Origin: Dimargaris cristalligena
Taxonomy: Eukaryota; Kickxellomycota; Dimargaritomycetes; Dimargaritales; Dimargaritaceae
DNA: 15,796 nucleotides
Direction of reading: 5' to 3'
Assembly (NCBI GenBank): GCA_027576995.1
Contig: JANBQC010000492.1
Span: forward strand, 1 to 15,796
In this document: positions 1 through 9,516 of the stretch, piece by piece
How the letters are laid out: each line of letters begins with the position of its first letter
Numbering within the stretch: position 1 is the stretch's first letter
Notes under the pieces: generated by a model
Databases searched by the model: none
What the model was told of the DNA's origin: nothing
Seen by the model: only the letters and a program-made list of their open reading frames with translations
Made by a program: the position numbers and the translations under genes

Positions 1-1387
1 GACCTTACCGCCCTGGTTGTGGAGGCCAGCGAGTGGCGCGTGGGCGATGATCGGGCAGGAGTGGTCGCTCCAGAGTTTAAAAGGTTCGTCTGAAGCAGGG
101 GAGGGGGGAAGGGAAAGGGGACTTTGCCCTGCATGACAATTTCGGAGGGCTGTACGGGGGACGAGGGGGATACCGTCGGACGCTGGGGTAGCATGGAGCT
201 GCCGGGGGTACTGCGAAGCCCACTTAGGTTCGATAACACAATGGATTTTCGCTCGGCCGTGGCTCGGGGGCGCTTGGCCGGCGGAGGAGGAATGGGCGGT
301 TCCCCAGGAGGTGTAGCAGCAATTTCACCCTCTTCAGGATCACCACCCTGGCCGTTGAGCGGGGTGGACGATGCGCGGCCACTGGGAGTTGCCGCCATAG
401 TTGAGCGGTAGAGAGTCGACTCCGACTTTCGGGAAACGGGGCTGGGCCGGGGCCTGGGGGACGACTGCAGGGGGATTGACGGGGCCACCACGCGCGAACT
501 ATCGGAGGAGCCCTGCCCCGCCGGGTGTCGCGGGATTTGGGTGGATTGATCCGAGGGACCGGCCTGAGTGGACTTGCCAATGCGCCAAATGTGGCCCTTG
601 GAAGTGGCCAGGAAATTAAACTCGGGACTCCGCAAGAACCGACTGTAGATGGCGGCGAAGCGGGGGGCCAGCACTCGGGCGACACTGTCCGAGATGAAGA
701 AGGCGGAGGTCCGGGGCGGGTTGGTTTCGAGTGAAATGTAGATACTGCCCGGCAGGGACCGGGACTGATTCTGCGGCACATCCTTGATTTGGAAAAACCA
801 CTGGTGGGCTTTGTTCAACAAGGGAAATTGGGCGGGATCGATGGGCACCGTCTTGTCGAGGCGGATAAAGGCTAGGATTTCGCGCTTCATGGCGGCATCG
901 CAAATGAAGGGCGAGTTTTCGACCAAGTGGCCGGAAATAAGGGACTCGTCCGACCCGGGCGAGTTCGGGACGGGTACAACTCCGTGGTGAAATTGCTCTT
1001 CGAGCTGCACATCAATTTCCGCGGCAGTAGGCGGGGCGCTCGAGATGGTCCGTTTAATCTTAGAGGGTAATACAGGGAGGAATATGGACAAGTACAGGTG
1101 GGTTGAACACAGCGGCCCGCACGGTATTTTAGGGATGGTTACTCGGGCTTGGCCTAATAACAGAACAAAATGTATGCGCTAGAATGTGAAACGGCTGGGC
1201 TATAGTGGCCCAGGCCAATTGCGAGGGTTAGTTAGGGTTAACTTACCTGTTGTCGGGGATCTCTGGGCAGCGGCGTCAACTCGGGACTCTGGGCCCTCTT
1301 TGACAGACTTTGCCGAAGAGCGGGGCCGGCGGTATCCTTGTATAGGCGACACAATAGAGCAGTGGCCTCGGGCAACGGGTCGGCCAT
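1..1387 (-). CDS. Unknown Pro/Ser-rich protein, 5' part, two exons, runs off left edge
   Basis: Seen: exon 1 (1387-1247) starts at an ATG and encodes 47 residues beginning MADPLPEATALLCRLYKDT. A GTAAGT donor at 1246 opens a 188-nt intron containing CTAAC, ending at AG 1060-1059. Exon 2 (from 1058) joins in phase 0 and stays open to base 1, so at least 399 residues are encoded. Residues about 60-200 look folded, with motifs AFIRLDKTVPIDPAQF and NKAHQWFFQIKD, then SAFFISDSVARVLAPRF and FNFLATSKGHIWRIG. The rest is Pro/Ser/Thr-rich with an acidic EEGE patch and a basic PPPPAKRPRATAERK stretch near residue 305 that resembles a nuclear localisation signal. GGTAAGG at the extreme left may be another donor. 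I do not recognise the family. A nuclear role is only an inference from the basic patch. The exon structure rests on clean splice signals and one continuous frame; the neighbouring 185- and 95-codon minus-strand ORFs are shadows of it. Confidence 0.72.
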
Positions 1388-2471
1388 GGTTATATTAGAG
1401 GGTTAAGGGGACGGACTAGTGGAATAGTAGGAATGGCAATGTTCGCAACGGAGTGGCCGAAATTAAAGCAACTGCAATAAATAATACAAGGAGCCTGTCC
1501 TAGCGAAGGGCATGGCCAGGACCAAGAAATAAACGAGAGAACCAAGCAAAAAAGCAAGTGGGATAGCTAGACGAGTAAATGAGGTGCCTGCAACCATATG
1601 CGGGGAGAGGTTCATGGGCGAAATAGGCGACGAGGTGTAGGGGGAAAAAAGACAAGCAAAGGCTAAGCTGTGAAGAGGCGAGTGGCTTAGTTGGACTAGT
1701 TAGAAACAAATATCAACAGGATTCTTCCGAAAAGAATGTTATGCGTATAAAACCCCCAAGGAGTCCGTCGCGCGGCCGTTTTTATATCTGGACCAGCACG
1801 CATTAACCCTTTTCAACAGCGTTTCCGCAAAGATGCTCACTGAACACTTGGGCCATTCTTCCCTCACCTTTCATCACCAAGCACGACTCTCTCACACTTC
1901 CCCTTCAGGTTTTTCCGCACCAAAAGACTGTCTCTGCCTGCCATAATGGGCCAGACACCACTGTGAAAGTGGCCCCCCGCGGTTACATGTATTCTTTATC
2001 TAATATACCGTTGGTGCCTTTTTACATCAAAAACCCAATTAGCTTGGCCCTGGAAGAATGCCCCTCTAGTTAGTTATAGGATGGATTCCATAACCAGCCC
2101 CCAGACCCGGTGGCCCAATGGATCGCCTGTCCGTACAGCTGGAAACTAACTGTATACCTTACCCCTGAGGCATCGCCTCAAAGCCGGGGGGGGGGGAAGA
2201 CCTGGGTCCCCCGTGGATGGCAAATTTATGACCAAAAGGTCGCCTGCCTTACATTTACTTTAAATAAAACTCTACTTCATCTGGGTCCCGTGGGGTGGTG
2301 ATTTATTTAGGGTTAGAGTGGCCCAGTAGTGGGTTCGGTCCCAGCCATCAATGGGAGCTTCATTACTTCCATATAGGTGAAATTCAAACCAGCTGTACAA
2401 GGTTTTACATAATAGTGTATGGGCGAATATATGTGAGAATAGCTTTTAACCACTAATATTGGCCCCATCCA

Positions 2472-2609
2472 ATGGATTTTTCATTATACAGCCTGAATGA
2501 ACTTCTCCCATATACTAACTTCGGCTACCTAAGTGGTCGTTTCGACCTCGTCAACCACATGGACTTGGTGCGGGCTTTTCCGCCACACCTAGACAGCATG
2601 ATGCCCTGA
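2472..2609 (+). CDS. Possible 45-aa small ORF, unknown
   Basis: An ATG-to-TGA frame encodes 45 residues with ordinary amino-acid composition (starts MDFSLYSLNELLPYTNFGYL, ends PPHLDSMMP). In-frame stops lie just upstream. No splice sites clearly extend it and no family is recognised. It could be a small gene, a remnant exon or chance; nothing beyond its composition supports it. Confidence 0.15.
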   Translation: MDFSLYSLNELLPYTNFGYLSGRFDLVNHMDLVRAFPPHLDSMMP

Positions 2610-2876
2610 CGGCCTACTCCGCCCGAGAGGGTGGATAATTATAGTCATTACCGTCCTAAGCGAGTCTTGGACATTGACAGTGGCCGTGCACAGAGGTGTT
2701 TGTGACTCGCAAGGGGCTGGTCTAGGAGAGTATATAGATAAAGGGATCGAACACAAGGGGCCGCCAACCAGTCGGGTCTTGCAGTAACCAGACATGGCCC
2801 ATGGCCAATTAATTATCGCGTGCGATACCCGGCTGAGGTATAATCAGGCCAACCGTGATGAACTGAGTCGATTGAG

Positions 2877-2898
2877 GGTGGTGGGCCTCTCCACCACC
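2877..2898. repeat. Perfect 8-bp hairpin GGTGGTGG/CCACCACC
   Basis: GGTGGTGG at 2877-2884 is followed by a 6-nt loop and the exact complement CCACCACC at 2891-2898. It lies about 60 bp before the TATA box at 2956. It may be a protein-binding palindrome or a folded element; no function is established. Confidence 0.5.
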
Positions 2899-2955
2899 GC
2901 GGCGCTCCAGGTAACGTCAACCGGCTTTTTCTCGGCTGGCGGTATTCCAGGCCCA

Positions 2956-2963
2956 TATAAATA
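2956..2963 (+). promoter_or_regulatory. TATA box, probably of the SANTA-domain gene
   Basis: A canonical TATAAATA lies upstream of a C/T-rich stretch, the usual look of a fungal core promoter. The nearest downstream plus-strand gene starts about 480 nt away (or about 320 nt if translation begins at 3284), which would imply a long leader. No transcript evidence is available. Confidence 0.4.
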
Positions 2964-3019
2964 GCACCTCCCCCCGTTCCCCTTCAAATGAACCGCCAAT
3001 ATCACCCCACCAGCATTGT

Positions 3020-3038
3020 CGTAAATGGGGAGTTTACG
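3020..3038. repeat. 6-bp inverted repeat CGTAAA/TTTACG
   Basis: CGTAAA (3020-3025) and TTTACG (3033-3038) are perfect complements around a 7-nt loop, just downstream of the TATA box. It is a possible operator-like palindrome or leader hairpin; function unknown. Confidence 0.4.
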
Positions 3039-3436
3039 CGCAGCCCTTTGCCGTGCCTAGCGCTTAGGCGCCTTCCCATATAGTATAGCAGCCACACGCC
3101 AGCAGACGGCATTCCAAGGGATAGCTCTGGGTCCAAAGAATGGGCACGTTGACCAACCAACCCCAAAATATATTTTCGCGTTTGGGGAATCTACCCACGC
3201 CATGGCGCACCGGGCCCCTTGTTTCGCGCTGTTCCAATGCACGATGATTCCCATTCAGCTCCTTTCATTTCATATTCAAATGCATGTTTATTTTGTCCAG
3301 TTGCGTTGAAACGTTCTCCATTTCTTTTGCTTTGTCCGTTCCATTGTCCGCAGTGTCACCCGTGTCTGGCCCCCCTCTGGATAAGGGTTCACTCGGAGTC
3401 CCCTCCTCCGTCCATCCCAGCATTACAGCATTACCC

Positions 3437-6386
3437 ATGTCCAAGTCCACCCACCCTCCCAACTCCGAACTAAGCAGCGCCCCGCCCGCCATTCTCCGTC
3501 CTACCGTCCATCGGCCTCAGCTCGGTCGGGCGACGGCACCCAGTGGGCGACCGCTCTTTAGCCCCGTTCCCCTCAATCCACAGCCCGCGCCAGGGACGCA
3601 TCCCCAGCCCCAGGGTAGGCAGGCAGAGTCAGACGCCCAGCTCTTTTCCTGGCTTTACCGCTCGACACCCGTACCCAAGGTAGGTCATTATAAACTTTGC
3701 TCTTTCCACAGGCACGGGGTCTTCTTACCATTCGTCGAGCATCGGAACTGGTAGAGAGTTACTCAAGACTGACTCGGCCTACTACTGCCCTATGGGGCCA
3801 AACCAGATTGACCCCACCCCCTTACTTAGATCAAATGGAAACGGATCCGCTAACCCTCTTCCACTGACGTCTGCAGCTCGACTCCCCGCACCAGGTCCCG
3901 TCCATCCAGCCTCCCGCCCCCCCCGTGGTTCCCCCCCGGCCGAGTTCGGGCTGGGGCTCCAGCTCCGTAAGGCCTCTATTTGTGGCGAAACCGACCTCGA
4001 GCCGGTATGCCACGCCCACCCCTGTGCTCCCGAGCCGCTCGGTCCAGCCGGTAGGCTCCCAATCGGTGCGTCCCGTTAGCACTGCTCCTAAAACCAGCGC
4101 CCTCCGGCAACCAATAGTGCTCGCCCGGTGTCCCTCGCCTAAACCCCGCCCCATTGACCCTAAAAGCCGCTCCGTGTCGTCAGCATCGGGTATCACCTAC
4201 CGGGCTGGGCAGCATGACACCTACCTGGACCGGTGGTGGCTGCGGCGAGTCACTGTCAAGGGGCTCTCGGGAGTCCGACTCATGGGGGTCGAGGAGAATG
4301 ACCCGTCCCATAGCCAGGTAAATACCCCCGTCCTACTCATGCCATCCAGCGAACTGCCCCCCCTAGGCCCCAGCGTTACCCGGTGCCATGTACTAACCCT
4401 CTCGACTAAAACCGCCTCCCCCTACCGCCTATTAACGCCCAATGTTTACTTATTATATCTACCCCCGGTTGCTTTGTTTGTGCAGTATGGCGTGATTGTC
4501 AACCGCGTCGACCAGTTTCATTTTCTGACCGACGATGGCCAAACCTACCGAGTGGCTCGCGAATGCCGAATCGATGAAATGCTAGTCGAAGGGTTTACTT
4601 TTAGTGTGATCCAGCATTTCCTTAAAGGGATACCTAAGCAGTGGGCCACTGTTTTGGGCCTCAATCTAAGGGCAATTCAGATCGCTCTTGTGTCCGAGGA
4701 CCGGGCCTCTGAAGCTGGCGAGTCCCCCCCTACCCCGGCAGAGAAATCCCGGGAGCAGCGCTTGGCCCCGGACAACCGCGCCTCGCCAGCCTCGGAACCA
4801 CCCCGCCCACCGGAAACCCCTCCAATATCAGATCTAGTTGAATGGACCGTTCCCCTGAAAATCGAGGTCGAGGATCCTGGCCCAAGGAAGAAAACCCCCC
4901 CGTTGGACCTGCCGGCACCAAGCGACAACCCCAGCGGCCGGGCGGCGACTAGTGGTGGCCATACATGTGCCCATTTGAATCAGTCGCCGGACAATGGGCC
5001 GCCCAGGCCCCGTGGCCTCGCAGGGGCCTCTGACCTCGACTCTGATTATGATATCCGTTTCGGCGACACTGCTTCACTAAGCGACGAGGAAATGGAGCTA
5101 CCCAGTGTTGCTGACCTCGACAGTGACATCACCCCGGGCGGGCGAATACCCCCCGATACTTCAGCCCAAGACACGGATCAACGGTCTACCCAGACTTCAA
5201 CTTCGCAGACCAACCCGACAAAGCGTTCCGCCCTCCGTCATCCGACTCCCGATAGCCGGCCCAATCCGTCTTCGCTAACGCCGGTTGACGCAAAGCCCGA
5301 CTCCTCCCCACCCACCTTTTCAAGTCTAGCCATAGCGGATCTTTCCCCGCCCACTACCCCGGTATCTCACCCTAAACCCCGGCACCGGGCTCACACCACA
5401 GGACGACAGATATCCAAACGGGACCGGCCAGCCCCTATGGACGACGTTTCGCCCGACCCTGGCGGTTCCCCTCCCGCACCACGGACGTTACCCCGGGCCC
5501 GGGGAAGCCGCCGCATGACCCGTCAGTACAGCGGGGGTTCTACCCCGGCCCAGTCGGCCACCGTCAAATTCATTTGGGGGAAAGGGGCGGTTTTGGTAGA
5601 GTCCGACCCTGTCACGCCCGTCTCGGAACCCACCCCTCGCCGCACCTCCGCCAAACGCCGGCTGGTCAGGGCCGCTGAACTAGGTAAGTCGCCGATATGG
5701 CGGATTTGGATCACGCGGACTGCCGTATTGGCATACCACTATTTGGCACAGTTCTGCCCCAGGCCCACCCTGGACGGTTCAATAAGAATGATCCGGGCCC
5801 GACTCGACCTCTAAATTATACTCCCTATATGTAACCGTAATAAATGACCCCGCCCATTATGATAGATTCCGAACCCGAACGCCCGCCCAAGGCCGCCGCG
5901 AGTACCGCATCCACTACCACTAGGCCCCGCAAGCCCGGCCCGAAGAGCCGCACTTACCCCAACCGGGACCGCGCCGCCCCCCGTAGTGTGCGCAGGTCTT
6001 CGCCTAGCAAAGCAGTCCCACCACCACTGCCCTCCCCCCGCTCTGATTTAGCCCATGATCCCTTTGCTTCGCCCACCTCGGCCGAGCGCGAGCCGCGGGG
6101 CGCCTTCACGCTACGCAGCCCCTCCCCACAATCGTACGCCCGCCGACTGGAGTTCCGGTCCAGAACGAACCCAAAGAAGCCGACCAGCCCTAGGCCTCTG
6201 GAGGACAATGTTCAAACCAAAGGGGTGGCCCCCGCACCGGACTCCACTCGGCTGACTAAAGCCGCACGGACCAGCCGCTCTACTCACACTAATCCGGACG
6301 GCACCCAGGCCCGTGTCGTGGTGAAGTACGGTACGCAACGGCGCCAGGCACCGGTCGACTTGGACGCCTACGATTTATCTGATTGA
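3437..6386 (+). CDS. SANTA-domain protein (KNL2/Mis18BP1-like), four exons
   Basis: Model seen from splice signals: exons 3437-3679, 3877-4317, 4486-5683 and 5866-6386, giving 800 residues. Introns have donors GTAGGT, GTAAAT and GTAAGT, branch-like CTAAC or GTAAC, and acceptors CAG, CAG and TAG. The junction phases agree, including the split GAT codon at residue 628. Residues ~197-281 match the SANTA pattern: YLDRWWLRRV, VTVKG, a GVIVNRVD strand, TDDGQTYRV, then the signature VEGFTFSVIQHFLKGIPKQW. Known: SANTA occurs in KNL2/Mis18BP1, which helps load CENP-A at centromeres in animals and plants. Around it are long Pro/Ser/Thr-rich disordered segments, an acidic patch near 410-440 (SDLDSDYDIRF, SDEEMELP) and basic clusters (PRRTSAKRRL ~612). 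No Myb/SANT or convincing CENPC-k motif is visible, so centromere function is inferred. The start could instead be ATG 3284 (51 more residues, poorer context); a second in-frame acceptor at 3894 would drop six residues. Confidence 0.82.
4318..4485 (+). other. Intron inside the SANTA domain: 168 nt, in frame, no stop
   Basis: CAG|GTAAAT donor at 4318, TACTAAC branch motif near 4391-4396, and a pyrimidine-rich tail ending TGCAG at 4485. The flanking exons are phase 0. The intron is exactly 56 codons with no stop in frame, so naive ORF calling reads through it. Removing it brings EENDPSHSQ next to YGVIVNRVDQF, which restores the spacing expected for a SANTA domain. Confidence 0.85.
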
Positions 6387-7016
6387 CCTCCCCCCCTTTT
6401 GTTAACTACCCCAGCCTGACCTAATCCGCGTGGCCGGGCCGGTATTTGATTTTGGTTCTTGTATAAAGCCCCCCCCCCTTGTCCTGTACTTTATCTGCCC
6501 TAAGGGGCTTTTCTCAGCTCACCGTGGATCCAGGGTGGTTAGTCAACTATAGCCGGATCCATTCTATACTGGATGAGAGCCTATTACCATCTGCAGGGAA
6601 AAGGGGACTGTGCCATGATAATCACTGGGACTGATGAGGTGCCCCGTACCGCTCTCCTAATGGAGGATTAAACCTGAGCGAGGTACACTACCATTGGGGC
6701 TGGTTAATGCCGGATTCAGTCATGGAATGGCTCCAAATGAATTGGGCCAATGTGGGAGGGCGGGGAGTGTTTCAGATTGGCTGGCTGGGAAGAATATATA
6801 ATCTCTATATTATAAGAGGGGTTTTTTTTTTCAGTATACTTACCCACCCAGCCCTGGGCAAGCCAGTGGTGGAGGGCCCCAACGCCATCAAAAGTCAAGC
6901 GAGTGCGATACCCGCGGAACACAGCCCTCACTAACCTTCTCCTTCCATTTGCCCATTACTGCACCAACCTCGTTGCGTGTCGTTTATCACCCACTACCCG
7001 TAATAACCCTCCGACC
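6387..7016. other. Intergenic region and promoter of the ATIC gene
   Basis: No gene is seen in this 630-nt stretch. Just after the SANTA stop there are C-runs and GTATAAAGC near 6461. A short inverted repeat ATCCA/TGGAT lies at 6557-6574. CCAAT boxes (6747-6751 plus; 6776-6780 minus) and an AT-rich TATATAA at 6795-6801 form a likely core promoter. A run of ten T followed by CAG near 6822-6834 looks like a splice acceptor, so an intron in the 5' leader is possible, but no matching donor stands out. Confidence 0.5.
6747..6780 (+). promoter_or_regulatory. Pair of opposed CCAAT boxes upstream of ATIC gene
   Basis: GGGCCAATG (CCAAT at 6747-6751) and AGATTGGCTGG (ATTGG at 6776-6780, a CCAAT box on the other strand) lie about 240-270 bp before the ATIC start codon. 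The second agrees well with the NF-Y/HAP consensus. Regulation by that complex is inferred from sequence only. Confidence 0.4.
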
Positions 7017-9144
7017 ATGCCTCAGCTCGGTAAGTCGACCGTTCGGAATTCCCCGGCAGTAGGCCATGCATGGCCGTTTAATCAACCCCCTCGGTGCAAG
7101 TCCCAATTATCCCCCAACCCCCCGGGCTCACTAGCAGTCTACGTACCTTTTCACCCCACCCCGTTTCCCCGTTTTAGCTCTTCTCTCCGTGTACGACAAG
7201 ACTGGTTTGCTGGAACTGGCCCAGAACCTCAGTGCTCTGGGTATCCAGCTGGTGGCCTCCGGTGGTACCGCCCGTTTGATTCGCGAAGCCGGTCTCCCCG
7301 TCCGGTAAGTTGATTGTATCATCTAGTTGACCCTCGCGCCCCAAGGGCGGGTGGGGATAAGAACCCCTTTTGGGCAAAATAGCCCAGCTACCCATCAGCG
7401 GACCATTTTACCCAATCCCCAGGGTTATCCAATATCCACCTTGAAAACTAACCCCGGCTTCGTACACTGTCCGCTACCCGGTGATAACCTCCCTAACGAT
7501 GCCCCACTCAGGGATGTCTCGGAGATTACCCAGGCCCCCGAAATGCTGGGGGGACGGGTCAAGACCCTGCACCCCGCCGTGCACGGCGGTATTCTGGCGC
7601 GCTCCATCGAAAGCGATCAAAACGATCTGGCCGCCCAGCACATTAACATGATCGATTTCGTCGTGTGCAATCTGTACCCCTTCAAGAACACCGTGGCCAA
7701 GGAAGGCGTGACCATGGCCCAGGCCGTGGAGGAAATCGACATTGGCGGGGTTACCCTGCTCCGGGCCGCCGCCAAGAACCACGAACGCGTGTCGATCCTT
7801 TGCGACCCCTCGGATTACCCCCTCTTTATCAACGAGCTCCAGGCCAGTGCCGCCGACCACCGCCAAATCTCGGCGGCCTCGAAGCAGGCCTACGCCATCA
7901 AGGCATTCAATCACACGGCCGACTACGACGAGGCCATTTCCGACTATTTCCGTCGCGAGTACGGCTCAGGCACCAACCAGCTTACCCTGCGCTACGGGGC
8001 CAACCCCCACCAGAAGCCCGCGCAGGTCTTCATGAAGGAGGGCGAGCTGCCCATCCAGGTGCTCGCCGGGGCCCCGGGCTACATCAATCTGCTCGACGCC
8101 CTCAATGCTTGGCCGCTGGTAAAGGAGCTGAAGCAGGCCCTGGATCTTCCCGCGGCCGCCTCGTTTAAGCACGTTTCCCCTGCCGGTGCCGCGGTGGGAG
8201 CCCCCTTGAGCGAGGTCGAGGCCCAGGTGTACATGGTGGCCGGTATGGAACTGTCCCCCCTGGCCTGCGCCTACGCCCGCGCGCGCGGTGCCGATCGCAT
8301 GTCCTCGTTTGGCGACTGGATCGCCCTGAGCGACATTTGCGACGTGGCCACGGCCAAGCTAATCAGCCGGGAAGTGTCTGACGGCATTATTGCCCCCGGG
8401 TTCGAGGCCGACGCCCTGGCGATCCTCAAGAAGAAGAAGGGGGGCAAGTACACCGTTATCCAGGTGGACCCCGCCTATGTGCCCCCCACCATCGAGACCC
8501 GCCAAGTCTACGGCGTCCAGCTTCAGCAGCGCCGCAACGACGCCGTGGTGGACCCGACCCTCTTCCAAAACATCGTCTCGGCCAACCGGGACATTACCCC
8601 CGAGGCCGTCCGCGACCTGATTGTGGCCACGATTGCGCTCAAGTACACCCAGTCCAACTCAGTCTGCTACGCCAAAAACGGCATGGTCATTGGCCTGGGG
8701 GCGGGTCAGCAGTCCCGCATCCACTGCACCCGACTGGCCGGTGACAAGGCCGACAACTGGTGGTTGCGCCACCACCCCAAGGTGCTCGGCTTCCAGTTTA
8801 AGAAGGAGACCAAGCGCCCCGACCGCTCCAACGCCATTGATCTCTACATTACCAACCAAATCGGCGCCGGAGCCGAGCGCGCGGCGTGGGAGGCCCAGTT
8901 CGAGGTGGTCCCCGAGCCCCTGACTGACGCTGAACGCCGGGCCTTCCTGGCGCAGCTGCGGGGCGTGGCCCTCAGCTCCGATGCCTTTTTCCCCTTCTCG
9001 GACAACATCAACCGGGCCTACCAGTCCGGGGTTTCATACATCGCGGCCCCCAGTGGCAGTGTCATGGACCAGGTGGTGATTGATGCCACCAACAACTACG
9101 GCATGGTTCTGTGCCACACCAACCTTCGTCTCTTCCACCATTAG
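7017..9144 (+). CDS. ATIC: Bifunctional AICAR transformylase / IMP cyclohydrolase
   Basis: Catalyses the last two steps of purine synthesis: formylation of AICAR with 10-formyl-THF, then cyclisation of FAICAR to IMP; expected to be cytosolic and dimeric. Exons 7017-7029, 7178-7304 and 7512-9144 give 590 residues, equal to yeast and human family members (about 590). The joins restore the conserved N-terminus [20 protein letters not shown] and [20 protein letters not shown]. The IMP cyclohydrolase domain is about residues 1-195 ([21 protein letters not shown]). The transformylase domain is about 200-590, with [29 protein letters not shown] carrying the catalytic Lys266-His267 pair, [32 protein letters not shown] and a C-terminal [16 protein letters not shown]. 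Both introns (148 and 207 nt) have GTAAGT donors. The first coding exon is only 13 nt; the ATG context is GACCATGCC. All key motifs are present, so the gene appears functional. Confidence 0.97.
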
Positions 9145-9213
9145 CCAAATGACACTTAATTAGTTTATTTGGACAGGGCCACAGCCTTTGCTTTCCACTC
9201 CATTATCCATGAA

Positions 9214-9219
9214 AATAAA
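9214..9219 (+). terminator. Polyadenylation signal AATAAA of ATIC gene
   Basis: A canonical AATAAA lies 70 nt after the ATIC stop codon, followed by a T/G-containing stretch. This is the standard position for a eukaryotic polyadenylation signal. Confidence 0.5.
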
Positions 9220-9406
9220 ATTGATTTGAGGAGGTGATTATGGGAATTCCAAAAAACGGGGGGGAGGGACCTTAAAATTATGAACCGACCAATGAGACCA
9301 AATTTGACACGGAATTGCCAAATTCTGTTGGTTAGTTAGGGAATAGTCCAGTGGATTTAGGGTTAGCTAAATTCCCAAACTTGCGAGGGGCGGGAGGTGC
9401 ACACAG

Positions 9407-9414
9407 GTCACGTG
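9407..9414 (+). promoter_or_regulatory. E-box GTCACGTG upstream of noxR
   Basis: The palindromic core CACGTG with a GT 5' flank fits the binding pattern of bHLH proteins such as Cbf1/Pho4-type factors in fungi. It lies about 450 bp before the noxR start. Which factor binds is not known. Confidence 0.35.
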
Positions 9415-9491
9415 CGGTACGGAATATATATTACTCTTGCCCCTCTCGTCTCCTCCTCCCTCATCTTGCACGCCCATGTACGGGGGGGGAT

Positions 9492-9516
9492 AAGGAAAGG
9501 AAGGGAAGGAAAGGAA
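9492..9516 (+). repeat. Perfect 25-nt homopurine mirror repeat
   Basis: The 25 bases are all purines and read identically in both directions around G9504 (arms built from AAGG and GAAA units). Homopurine mirror repeats are the classic requirement for intramolecular triplex (H-DNA). It lies about 350 bp upstream of the noxR start codon, inside a wider purine-rich tract. Confidence 0.7.

Larger units (their letters stand above)
1388..3436. other. Long intergenic region, no convincing gene
   Basis: The region has moderate GC and no ORF with recognisable protein features. It holds the promoter of the minus-strand gene to the left, a TATA-like GTATAAAAC at 1744-1752 followed by a 37-codon ORF at 1833-1946, an 11-G run near 2186-2196, and a perfect 6-bp hairpin TGAGGC/GCCTCA at 2166-2180. 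A near-direct repeat of CTGGGTCCC plus CGTGG lies at 2202-2216 and 2281-2294. The 45-codon ORF at 2472-2609 and the TATA and hairpins near 2877-3038 are listed separately. The last 150-450 nt are probably 5' untranslated sequence of the SANTA gene. Confidence 0.5.

Noticed and set aside
224..903. Two minus-strand ORFs of 185 and 95 codons
   Set aside because: They overlap the longer open minus frame that runs to the window edge, and are rich in Pro/Arg/Ser as expected for shadow frames of GC-rich coding DNA.
2105..2350. tRNA-like A-box (TGGCCCAATGG) and B-box-like GGTTCGGTCCC, hinting at a tRNA or SINE
   Set aside because: Spacing is about 220 nt, the near-invariant A of the T-loop is replaced, and no cloverleaf or acceptor stem can be formed.
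3057..3254. 65-codon minus-strand ORF with fairly protein-like composition
   Set aside because: No family recognised, no promoter or splice context, and it lies in the probable leader of the SANTA gene.
5500..5600. CENPC-k-like motif (RRMTRQ...FIW) in the SANTA protein
   Set aside because: The distance between the Arg cluster and Trp is too long and the intervening hydrophobic/Pro residues of the motif are missing.
6627..6675. C/D-box-like pair (CTGATGA and CTGA)
   Set aside because: The C box has a mismatch at its first position and there is no closing terminal stem around the boxes.
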